Source: an uncultured Clostridia bacterium (GTDB lineage: Bacteria > Bacillota > Clostridia > TANB77 > CAG-508). From it: 64,000 bases of DNA. A model generated the notes under the pieces. The model had not been told where the DNA came from. It searched no databases and worked only from the letters and a program-made list of their open reading frames with translations. Shown piece by piece: positions 8,249 through 15,669 of the stretch; position 1 is the first letter of the stretch, and every line of letters starts with the position of its first letter. A program made the position numbers and the translations under genes. The stretch lies in the NCBI GenBank assembly GCA_948735595.1, contig CAPXSA010000012.1, positions 1-64,000 on the forward strand, read 5' to 3'.

Positions 8249-9277
8249 ATGAAGAATTTATTTATTGATTCTAATATATGGCTTTCATTATATCATTTTA
8301 CAAATGATGACCTTGCACAATTCGGAAAACTTAAAGAATTAAACGGTAAAGACATACAATTATTCATACCGCAACAGGTATATGATGAAGTTTATAGGAA
8401 TCGTGAAGCAAAATTAAAAGACGCACTTAAATCATTTGAATTAAATGATATTAAGTTCCCAGTTTTTTGTAAGGAATATAAAGAATATGATGAATTTCAT
8501 AAAGATTATATCGGGCTTAAAAAGCGTTTTAAATTATGGAAAGAAAAAATTGGTGAGGACATACATAATGAGCATTTGCCTGCTGATGAAATAATAAATG
8601 ATTTTTTCAAAAATACAAAATTAGTTGAATGCGAGTCAATTGTTGAAAAAGCTTATATGAGATACAAAAAGGGAAATCCACCAGGAAAAGATAATAAATA
8701 TGGGGATGCTATAAATTGGGAATGTTTGTTAAATGTGATTCCAAATGGAGAAGATTTATATTTGATAAGTGCAGATAAGGATTATCATTCTGCACTATCA
8801 GATAAGAAGATAAATTCGTTTTTAGAAAAAGAATGGCAGTATAAAAAGAAATCTAAAATTTTCTTTTATAATAATTTGGTTTCATTTCTTTCTGAACATG
8901 TGAAGGAAATAAAACTAATAACTGAAAATGAAAAGGAAGAGTTAATCAACAAATTGAAGAATAGTCGCAGTTTTGAAGAAACACATGGTGTAATTTCAGG
9001 GCTGAATAGATATAGTGATTGGACAGAAACTCAAATTGAAGATATTTGCAATGCAGCTGAAGAAAATTTACAAGTTAAATGGATTATTGACGATCCAGAT
9101 GTATATAAGTTTTATCATCATCTTCTTGAGAATGTTAAATATGAAAATTTAACTGATTGTGCAACTAAGAGAATAATAGACTTAATCTATATGGATATTA
9201 TTGAAAAAATGAGTGAAGCAAAATTTGCTTATGAAGCAGATTCTACTGATACACTTGAAGAATATTATAAGCATTAA
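8249..9277 (+). CDS. PIN-domain nuclease-like protein embedded in the R-M operon
   Basis: 342 residues. The first about 180 form a PIN-like (DUF4935-type) domain: LFIDSNIW with D7, acidic DEVYR near residue 47, GDAINWE near 151 and LISADKDY near 174, which supply the four acidic residues expected for metal-dependent RNase activity. The rest is helical and unassigned. It starts 3 bases after hsdM and ends 15 bases before hsdS, so it is translated as part of the type I R-M operon. It may be an accessory effector that acts on tRNA or other RNA when restriction fails, in the way PrrC-type RNases ride in type I loci; this is inference. Confidence 0.75.
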   Translation: MKNLFIDSNIWLSLYHFTNDDLAQFGKLKELNGKDIQLFIPQQVYDEVYRNREAKLKDALKSFELNDIKFPVFCKEYKEYDEFHKDYIGLKKRFKLWKEKIGEDIHNEHLPADEIINDFFKNTKLVECESIVEKAYMRYKKGNPPGKDNKYGDAINWECLLNVIPNGEDLYLISADKDYHSALSDKKINSFLEKEWQYKKKSKIFFYNNLVSFLSEHVKEIKLITENEKEELINKLKNSRSFEETHGVISGLNRYSDWTETQIEDICNAAEENLQVKWIIDDPDVYKFYHHLLENVKYENLTDCATKRIIDLIYMDIIEKMSEAKFAYEADSTDTLEEYYKH

Positions 9278-9292
9278 AAGAAAGGAAATATC

Positions 9293-10486
9293 ATGAATAA
9301 AATCGAAAAACTATTAGATAAATTGTGCCCTAATGGAGTGGAATATAGATATCTAGAAGATTGTTGTAAAATACTAGACAATAAAAGAAAACCTGTAACA
9401 AAATCTGCAAGAATATCAGGAGAATACCCATATTATGGAGCAAATGGAATACAAGATTATGTATCAGATTATATTTTTGACGGAATTTTTGTATTAGTTG
9501 GAGAAGATGGTTCTGTTATAAATGAAAATGGAAATCCGATAGTAACATGGGCTGAAGGAAAGATATGGGTAAATAATCATGCACATATTATTGAAGAAAT
9601 AGAAGGAGTTTCTTTAAGATATTTATATCATTATATTCAAACAATTAATGTAACAAGTTTAATACATGGAAATATACCCAAATTAAATCAGGGCGATTTT
9701 AGAAAGTTTCAAATTGCTGTACCCCCGTTGGAAGTACAATATGAAATTGTCCATATATTAGACAATTTCACAGAGCTTTCAGCAGAGCTTTCAGCAGAGC
9801 TGAAAGCTCGACAAAAACAATATAACTTTTATTTAAATAATTTGTTGAATATTGAATTATTAAAGCCTTCCAAAATAATGTATGTGAAAGACTTATTTGA
9901 GATAAAAAACGGATTAAACAAAGAAAAAAGTGCATTTGGAAAAGGAACTCCTATAGTTAATTTTACTGATGTTTATAAAAATCGATACTTAACATCAGAG
10001 ATGTTAAAAGGAAAAGTAACAGTATCTCAATCTGAAATTGATAGATATACTGTAAAAAGAGGAGATGTATTCTTTACAAGAACATCAGAGACAAAAGAAG
10101 ATATTGGTATGTCAAGTACTGTTGTTGAAGATATAGAAAATTGTACTTTTAGTGGTTTTGTATTAAGAGCGAGACCAACTACAAATTTGTTATTGCCTAA
10201 ATTCTGTTCTTACTATTTTTCGACTAATCAAGTACGAAATAATATTATTAGATATGCATCATTTACAACAAGAGCAACGACAAGTGGACCTAAATTAGCA
10301 AAAATACCAGTACCAATTATACCTTTAAAAGATCAAGAGCGAATAGTAAATATATTGGATAGATTTGACAAACTATGTAACGATATATCATTAGGTTTAC
10401 CTGCAGAAATCGAAGCAAGACAAAAACAATATGAATATTATAGAGATAAATTATTAACATTTAAAGAATTAAAAAATGAGGGATAA
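9293..10486 (+). CDS. hsdS: Type I restriction-modification specificity subunit HsdS
   Basis: Recognises the bipartite target for both methylation and cleavage. 397 residues with two target-recognition domains (about 10-155 and 195-365), each followed by a conserved helix: ELKARQKQYNFYLNNLL (about 165-182) and AEIEARQKQYEYYRDKLL (about 370-388). The central helix is preceded by a short ELSA/ELSA/EL repeat encoded by 12-bp tandem DNA units (9771-9801). In EcoR124-type HsdS, such spacer repeats set the distance between the two half-sites. The gene is intact and sits 3 bases before hsdR. Confidence 0.93.
   Translation: MNKIEKLLDKLCPNGVEYRYLEDCCKILDNKRKPVTKSARISGEYPYYGANGIQDYVSDYIFDGIFVLVGEDGSVINENGNPIVTWAEGKIWVNNHAHIIEEIEGVSLRYLYHYIQTINVTSLIHGNIPKLNQGDFRKFQIAVPPLEVQYEIVHILDNFTELSAELSAELKARQKQYNFYLNNLLNIELLKPSKIMYVKDLFEIKNGLNKEKSAFGKGTPIVNFTDVYKNRYLTSEMLKGKVTVSQSEIDRYTVKRGDVFFTRTSETKEDIGMSSTVVEDIENCTFSGFVLRARPTTNLLLPKFCSYYFSTNQVRNNIIRYASFTTRATTSGPKLAKIPVPIIPLKDQERIVNILDRFDKLCNDISLGLPAEIEARQKQYEYYRDKLLTFKELKNEG
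9771..9801 (+). repeat. 12-bp tandem repeat inside hsdS (about 2.6 copies)
   Basis: CAGAGCTTTCAG occurs at 9771-9782 and 9783-9794, with a partial third copy CAGAGCT at 9795-9801. Each unit is four codons, so gain or loss keeps the reading frame while lengthening or shortening the central spacer helix of HsdS. Confidence 0.9.
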
Positions 10487-10489
10487 TAA

Positions 10490-13400
10490 ATGAATAAATA
10501 TAATGTAGTAATGGAAACAAGTACTTCAACAGTTGTTGCTGAATATGAGCCATTAAAAAGAAAATCAGATAGCTATCAAAGTGAAGCAGCTCTTGAACAT
10601 GAATTTATAAGAATGCTAACTGAACAAGGATATGATTATTTAGAAATACATGAACAAGATACTTTAGTGAAAAATCTTCGTACACAATTAGAGCTATTAA
10701 ATGATTATAAATTTAGCGAAAATGAATGGGATAGATTTTTCAATAACAATATAGCAAATAATAATGATGGTATTGTAGAAAAAACTAGAAAAATTCAAGA
10801 GGATCATATTCAAGTATTAAAAAAAGATGATGGAACAAGCAAAAATATTTATCTTTTAGATAAAAAGAATATTCATAACAATAGATTACAAGTCATAAAT
10901 CAGTATGTTGAAAATAATGGGAACTATGATAATAGATATGATGTTACTATTCTTGTAAATGGAATTCCCTTAGTTCATGTTGAATTAAAAAGAAGAGGTG
11001 TTGCTTTAAAAGAAGCATTCAATCAAATAAATAGATATCAAAGAGACAGTTTTTGGGCAGGTAGTGGGCTTTATGAATATATACAGATATTTGTTATATC
11101 AAATGGAACAAATACAAAATATTATTCTAATACTACAAGAGAAAGTCATATAAAAGAACAGAGTCAAACTAGAAATAAGAGTAAAAAAACAAGTAATAGT
11201 TTTGAATTTACAAGTTATTGGGCAGATGCAAATAATAAAGTAATAAATGATTTAGTTGATTTTACTAGAACTTTTTTATCAAAACATACTATTTTGAATA
11301 TATTAACAAAATATTGTGTATTTACTTCTGAAGAACTTTTATTAGTAATGAGACCTTATCAAATTGTCGCAACAGAAAGAATACTTAATAAAATAGAAGT
11401 ATCTACTAATTATAAAAAAATGGGAACCATTGATGCGGGAGGATATATTTGGCATACAACAGGTTCAGGTAAAACATTAACATCATTTAAGACAGCTCAA
11501 CTTGCAACTAATTTAGATTATATAGACAAAGTATTATTTGTAGTAGATAGAAAAGATTTAGACTATCAAACAATGAAAGAATATGATAGATTTGAGAAAG
11601 GTGCAGCTAACGGTAATAGGAGTACAAAAGTACTTCAAAAACAATTAGAAGATACAACTTCAAGAATAATTGTTACAACTATTCAAAAATTAAGTGAATT
11701 TGTAAAAAGAAATCCAAGTCATCCAGTATTTCAAAAGCATTTAGTATTGATATTTGATGAATGTCATCGTTCTCAATTTGGTGATATGCACAAAATGATA
11801 GTTAAGAACTTTAAAAATTACCATTTATTTGGGTTTACAGGAACACCTATATTTGCTAAAAATGCTACTAATAAGTCTAATCCTGATTTTTGCACAACTG
11901 AGCAGGCTTTTGGAGATAAGTTACATACATATACAATAGTTGATGCTATAAATGATGGAAATGTACTTCCATTTAGAATTGATTATATAAATACAATTAA
12001 GAAAAAAGAAGAAATGACAGACAAAGAAGTACAAGCTATAAATACTGAAGAAGCTTTATCTTCTCATGAAAGAGTTAGCAATGTAGTAAGTTATATAATT
12101 GAACACTTTGACCAAAAAACAAAAAGAAATTCGTTTTATGATTTAAAAGGACAAAGATTAAAAGGCTTCAATTCAATGTTTGCAGTAGCATCAATACCAA
12201 TGGCAAAGAAATATTATTTAGAATTAAAAAAGCAATTAGAAGAAAAACATAAGGATTTGACTATTGCAACGATATATTCTTTTGCAGCAAATGAAGAAGA
12301 TACTACTGATGGAATATTAGATGATGAGGGATTTGAAACAGAATTATTAGACCAAAGTTCAAGAGAATTTTTAGATTTTGCAATAGATGAATATAATAAA
12401 AAATTTAAAACAAACTTTTCATCAGAAGGTAATGGTTTTCAAGATTATTATAAAGACTTATCAGATAGAGTTAAGAAGAGAGAAGTTGATTTACTTATAG
12501 TTGTAAATATGTTTTTAACAGGTTTTGATGCTACAACACTAAATACATTATGGGTAGATAAAAATTTAAAGCAACATGGACTAATTCAAGCATACTCAAG
12601 AACTAATCGTATCTTAAATTCTGTAAAATCTTATGGTAATATAGTTTGTTTTAGAGATTTACAAGAACAAACCAATGATGCAATAGCATTATTTGGAGAT
12701 AAAGATGCATCAGGAATAGTTTTGTTAAAATCTTATGAAGATTATTACTATGGATATGAAGATGAAAAAGGCAAAAAACAAAAAGGATATGAAGAAAGAA
12801 TAGCAGAATTACTTCAAAAATATCCATTAGGAGAACAAATAATAGGTGAACAAGCTCAAAAAGACTTTATGGTTTCTATGGGAAATATTTTAAGACTTAA
12901 AAATATACTATCTTCATTTGATAGATTTGAAGGAAATGAAATACTTTCTGAAAGAGATTTCCAAGACTACATAGGAACTTATACAGATTTATATGAAGAA
13001 TTTAAATCCAGAAAAGATAATGGAAAAGTAGAAAGTATAAAAGATGATGTAGTATTTGAGATGGAACTTGTAAAACAAGTAGAAGTAAATATTGATTATA
13101 TATTGATGTTAGTTGCAAAATATCATCAATCAAATTGCACAGATAAAGAAATATTAGGTTCAATTGATAAAGCAATAAAATCAAGTTTAGCACTTCGTTC
13201 TAAAAAAGAGCTTATTGAAACATTTATATCAAAAATAAATACAAATACAGATGTAATGAGTGATTGGACTAAATTTGTTAAAGAACAAGAAGAAATTGAC
13301 CTAAGAAATTTAATTGAAGAAGAAAACTTGAATGATGAAGAAACAAGAAAATTTATAGATAATGCATTTAGAGATGGACAAGTTAAAACAACAGGGACAG

Positions 13401-13621
13401 ATATTGAAAAAATATTACCACCAATGAGAAGATTCGGCGGAGGTAATAGGGCAGAAAGAAAAGAATCAATAATTGAGAAAATAAAGAAATTCTTTGAAAA
13501 ATATTTTGGAATTTGGAGTTCAAATAATAACGAAGATACTATAGTATATGATATTACAGAAGATGATACTGAAAGCTTAGCAATGGTAGCTGAAGAAGGA
13601 GAAGAATATAAGCATGAATAA
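10490..13621 (+). CDS. hsdR: Type I restriction endonuclease subunit HsdR
   Basis: Motor and nuclease subunit that translocates and cuts unmethylated DNA. 1043 residues: N-terminal PD-(D/E)xK nuclease (DVTILVNGIPLVHVELKRR, about 150-170), SF2 helicase with Walker A HTTGSGKT (about 322-329), DECHRSQFGD (about 422-431), GFTGTP and the motif VI region LIQAYSRTNR, and a long helical C-terminal domain that docks on HsdM. All motifs are present, so the type I system looks functional. The stop overlaps the next small gene by 8 bases. Confidence 0.95.
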   Translation: MNKYNVVMETSTSTVVAEYEPLKRKSDSYQSEAALEHEFIRMLTEQGYDYLEIHEQDTLVKNLRTQLELLNDYKFSENEWDRFFNNNIANNNDGIVEKTRKIQEDHIQVLKKDDGTSKNIYLLDKKNIHNNRLQVINQYVENNGNYDNRYDVTILVNGIPLVHVELKRRGVALKEAFNQINRYQRDSFWAGSGLYEYIQIFVISNGTNTKYYSNTTRESHIKEQSQTRNKSKKTSNSFEFTSYWADANNKVINDLVDFTRTFLSKHTILNILTKYCVFTSEELLLVMRPYQIVATERILNKIEVSTNYKKMGTIDAGGYIWHTTGSGKTLTSFKTAQLATNLDYIDKVLFVVDRKDLDYQTMKEYDRFEKGAANGNRSTKVLQKQLEDTTSRIIVTTIQKLSEFVKRNPSHPVFQKHLVLIFDECHRSQFGDMHKMIVKNFKNYHLFGFTGTPIFAKNATNKSNPDFCTTEQAFGDKLHTYTIVDAINDGNVLPFRIDYINTIKKKEEMTDKEVQAINTEEALSSHERVSNVVSYIIEHFDQKTKRNSFYDLKGQRLKGFNSMFAVASIPMAKKYYLELKKQLEEKHKDLTIATIYSFAANEEDTTDGILDDEGFETELLDQSSREFLDFAIDEYNKKFKTNFSSEGNGFQDYYKDLSDRVKKREVDLLIVVNMFLTGFDATTLNTLWVDKNLKQHGLIQAYSRTNRILNSVKSYGNIVCFRDLQEQTNDAIALFGDKDASGIVLLKSYEDYYYGYEDEKGKKQKGYEERIAELLQKYPLGEQIIGEQAQKDFMVSMGNILRLKNILSSFDRFEGNEILSERDFQDYIGTYTDLYEEFKSRKDNGKVESIKDDVVFEMELVKQVEVNIDYILMLVAKYHQSNCTDKEILGSIDKAIKSSLALRSKKELIETFISKINTNTDVMSDWTKFVKEQEEIDLRNLIEEENLNDEETRKFIDNAFRDGQVKTTGTDIEKILPPMRRFGGGNRAERKESIIEKIKKFFEKYFGIWSSNNNEDTIVYDITEDDTESLAMVAEEGEEYKHE

Positions 13622-13772
13622 AGAAGAATTATTGCCGTTTGTAAAATTTATAACAGAAATGGATAAGAAAATGGTGGATGAGGATAGACAACATAATTTA
13701 TCTAAAGAACAAAAAGAGATGATAAAACAATTTTTAGATCAATGTTATGAAAATTTTAAAAATAGTAATTAA
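13614..13772 (+). CDS. Small protein translationally coupled to hsdR
   Basis: 52 residues starting MNKEELLPFVKFITEMDKK, highly charged and predicted helical, ending NFKNSN. The ATG overlaps the hsdR stop codon region (8-base overlap), which implies coupling. It could be an assembly or control factor of the R-M complex. No family was recognised; its position and full-length frame support it as real. Confidence 0.6.
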   Translation: MNKEELLPFVKFITEMDKKMVDEDRQHNLSKEQKEMIKQFLDQCYENFKNSN

Positions 13773-13795
13773 AGGAAGAATTATAAGATTTAAAT

Positions 13796-13822
13796 AAGCA
13801 GACTCCAATGAGCCTGCTTTAC
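13796..13822 (-). terminator. Weak terminator for the 13828-13971 gene
   Basis: GCAGACTC/GAGCCTGC stem with one mismatch and a 4-base loop between the R-M operon and the convergent small gene. T/A-rich flanks on both sides make it possibly bidirectional. Confidence 0.5.
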
Positions 13823-13827
13823 CTTTA

Positions 13828-13971
13828 TTATTTTTTCTTATGTGTATGTTTTGGTTGCCTTTGAGATAAAGCAGAACCAGCTACAGATTTTGTAGTTTTA
13901 GAAGTTCTACCATCTTTCAAAAGTTTTGATGCTTTTGAAGCAACACTTGAACTTGTTTTTTTACAAGCCAT
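13828..13971 (-). CDS. Small basic Ser/Lys-rich protein (SSSVASKASKxL type)
   Basis: 47 residues: MACKKTSSSVASKASK, then LKDGRTSKTTKSVAGSALSQ and a His/Lys tail. Small proteins with this SVASKAS...SKTTKSVAGSAL pattern are widespread in bacteria and mobile elements, but their function is unknown to me. The gene has a good GGCGGTGA ribosome-binding site, its own terminator and opposite orientation to the R-M operon. The repeated SxxASKAS/SKTxKSVAGSA motif suggests an internal duplication. Confidence 0.7.
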   Translation of the reverse strand: MACKKTSSSVASKASKLLKDGRTSKTTKSVAGSALSQRQPKHTHKKK

Positions 13972-14085
13972 AAGAATCACCGCCTTTCTGGGATAAAATT
14001 TTTCCTCCTTTGATTTTCATTAGAAAACTGATAACAATAAAATAATAGCAAAGCCCAAATAAAAGTCAACATTTTTGAATAATGA

Positions 14086-14108
14086 AACGGGACTGTAAAG
14101 GTCCCGTT
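14086..14108 (-). terminator. Terminator of the Cas2-like gene (possibly bidirectional)
   Basis: AACGGGAC (14086-14093) and GTCCCGTT (14101-14108) form a perfect 8-bp stem with a 7-base loop. It overlaps the stop codon of the leftward gene. Confidence 0.7.
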
Positions 14109-14373
14109 ATTGTAAATTTTCAGAAATCCAGTCCCATTGTTTTTGATTCAACCAACCTTTTATAGGTTTGGTAACTTTGGTGATTATCATAGCATCATTC
14201 CCATCGAGATGAGATACGCATTTATCAGAAACTGTTTTTAAATCAGAAGAAGTTGAGATTAGGAATGTTGTAGTTAGATATTTGCACCATGTTCCAAAAG
14301 ACTTAATATCATTTTCAACATTCTCCCTATTTTGTGTAGGTGAGTGTAAGTCATAAGATATCATATAAATCAT
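14107..14373 (-). CDS. Solo Cas2-like ferredoxin-fold protein
   Basis: 88 residues: MIYMISYDLHSP, an amphipathic helix, GTWCKYLTTTFLISTSS, a second helix and AMIITKV. This beta-alpha-beta-beta-alpha-beta pattern with YDL after strand 1 is that of stand-alone Cas2/VapD-like proteins often labelled SinR family. It is far from the CRISPR locus and unrelated to the cas2 at 51067. The longer open frame (to 14604) is rejected because GGAAGGAG sits 6 bases before ATG 14373. In Cas2/VapD relatives such proteins may be nucleases or only structural dimers; the acidic D8 is present. It is divergent from a candidate small RNA and the IetAS-like operon. Confidence 0.75.
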   Translation of the reverse strand: MIYMISYDLHSPTQNRENVENDIKSFGTWCKYLTTTFLISTSSDLKTVSDKCVSHLDGNDAMIITKVTKPIKGWLNQKQWDWISENLQ

Positions 14374-14412
14374 AAGAAATTCTCCTTCCCATTCCAAAGA
14401 AGTCAAAAAGTG

Positions 14413-14442
14413 TTGACTGCTAACAATAGAAAGTGTTATAAT
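14413..14442 (+). promoter_or_regulatory. Promoter of a candidate small RNA
   Basis: TTGACT (14413-14418), 18 bases, TATAAT (14437-14442). Transcription would start near 14449, with no ribosome-binding site or open frame following. Confidence 0.6.
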
Positions 14443-14448
14443 ACTTCT

Positions 14449-14516
14449 AATAATACTTTTGCGAGAAGTTATTAAGAAGCATTTCATGTTGTTTATAACA
14501 CTTGGAATGCTTTTTA
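14449..14516 (+). ncRNA. Candidate small RNA, about 68 nt
   Basis: The segment after the 14413 promoter has no coding capacity and ends in a clear intrinsic terminator: AAGCATTTCA (14477-14486) pairs with TGGAATGCTT (14503-14512), followed by TTTTT. A second helix can form between ACTTCT (14443-14448) and AGAAGT (about 14464-14469). An 11-base sequence TTATAACACTT (14493-14503) is the exact complement of AAGTGTTATAA across the -10 element (14431-14441). Position between the Cas2-like gene and the AAA+/protease operon suggests a regulatory or guide/antitoxin role, but no family was recognised. Confidence 0.5.
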
Positions 14517-14585
14517 TTGTTAAAGAGATTATACAACTTAGAAAATATAAAGTCAATATATTTTTAAAAAAATGTCCCAAAATTA

Positions 14586-14614
14586 TTGACATTTGTCCCA
14601 ACAAAAAATATAAT
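14586..14614 (+). promoter_or_regulatory. Promoter of the AAA+/subtilase operon
   Basis: Consensus TTGACA (14586-14591), 17 bases, TATAAT (14609-14614), 16 bases before ATG 14631. This is one of the strongest promoters in the window. Confidence 0.85.
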
Positions 14615-14630
14615 ATAGTAGGGTGATAAA

Positions 14631-15668
14631 ATGAAAAAGAAAAATGTATTAAATTTAATTAAATATTATTCAGAAAAAAATGATGAAGCATTCAGAAATG
14701 AAGCGTATGAGATAGCTAGAGAATTTGATGAAACTGGAGATTTTCAATTATCTGAATATATAATGGCATTACTGTCTAATGTTAATACTTTTGTACCACA
14801 AGGTAAAAATTACGATTTATCCTTTTTTATAAAAGTAGAACCAAGTCAATCATCTTTACCATTACCAGAAAAGATAAAAGAAGATATTATAGGTATTATA
14901 AATGCTGTAGGGCATAATGCTGGAGTAAATAAATTTTTATTTGAAGGGGCTCCAGGTACAGGTAAAACTGAAACTGTAAAACAATTGGCACGCATATTAG
15001 AAAGAGATTTGTTTTCAGTAGAATTTGATACTGTAATAGATAGCAAATTAGGACAGACATCTAAAAATATTTCAGAACTATTTAAAGAAATACAAAATTT
15101 ATCACATCCAGAAAAAATAATTATTTTATTTGATGAAATAGATTCAATTGCATTAGATAGAATTAATAAAAATGATCTTAGAGAAATGGGAAGAGCAACT
15201 TCTGCAATTTTGAAAGGATTAGATACACTAAATGAAAATATTGTTTTTATAGCCACAACAAATTTATATGAATCATTTGATAAAGCATTAGTTAGAAGAT
15301 TTGACTCTGTAATTAATTTTAATAGATATGAAAAAGAAGATTTAATAGAAATATCGGAATATTTATTAAATGAAGCATTAGATAAATTTAAATTTGCAGG
15401 ACGAAATGTTAAATTATTTAGAAAAATAATGAATATGATGGAAGACATACCTTATCCAGGAGAATTAAAGAATATTATAAGAAGCTCAATAGCATTTAGC
15501 AATCCTAATGATGAATATGATTATTTGAAGAGATTATTTACATTGGTGAATAAAAATAGTAATGGTAATCTGAAAGAATTACAAGACATAGGATTAACTG
15601 TTAGAGAAATTGAAATATTAACAGGAATTTCTAAAAGTCAAGTTTCAAGGGAAATAAAGGGTGAGTAA
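14631..15668 (+). CDS. ietA: AAA+ ATPase of an IetAS-like defence/addiction pair
   Basis: 345 residues. An N-terminal helical region precedes a classical AAA+ core: Walker A GAPGTGKTE (about 105-113), Walker B IILFDEIDS (about 165-173), sensor 1 IATTN and an arginine-finger segment ALVRRFD. The C-terminus ends in a helix-turn-helix-like LTVREIEILTGISKSQVSREI. The next gene, one base away, is a subtilisin-like protease; this two-gene order matches IetA/IetS, first described for plasmid incompatibility/stability in Agrobacterium and later as an anti-phage system. The ATPase is expected to control or neutralise the protease. The HTH-like tail may make it autoregulatory. The assignment rests on architecture and gene order. 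Confidence 0.75.
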   Translation: MKKKNVLNLIKYYSEKNDEAFRNEAYEIAREFDETGDFQLSEYIMALLSNVNTFVPQGKNYDLSFFIKVEPSQSSLPLPEKIKEDIIGIINAVGHNAGVNKFLFEGAPGTGKTETVKQLARILERDLFSVEFDTVIDSKLGQTSKNISELFKEIQNLSHPEKIIILFDEIDSIALDRINKNDLREMGRATSAILKGLDTLNENIVFIATTNLYESFDKALVRRFDSVINFNRYEKEDLIEISEYLLNEALDKFKFAGRNVKLFRKIMNMMEDIPYPGELKNIIRSSIAFSNPNDEYDYLKRLFTLVNKNSNGNLKELQDIGLTVREIEILTGISKSQVSREIKGE

Positions 15669-15669
15669 A

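Noticed and set aside
14107..14373. Solo Cas2-like gene as part of the CRISPR adaptation module
   Set aside because: The CRISPR locus 37 kb away has its own cas1-cas2 pair, and no repeats lie near 14 kb.
14374..14604. Longer N-terminus for the Cas2-like protein
   Set aside because: The added residues are hydrophobic and overlap the divergent promoter and small-RNA candidate on the other strand; the ATG at 14373 has a good ribosome-binding site and starts the fold exactly.
14846..15448. 200-aa open frame on the - strand
   Set aside because: It is antisense to the AAA+ ATPase core; Ser/Asn/Leu-rich shadow composition.
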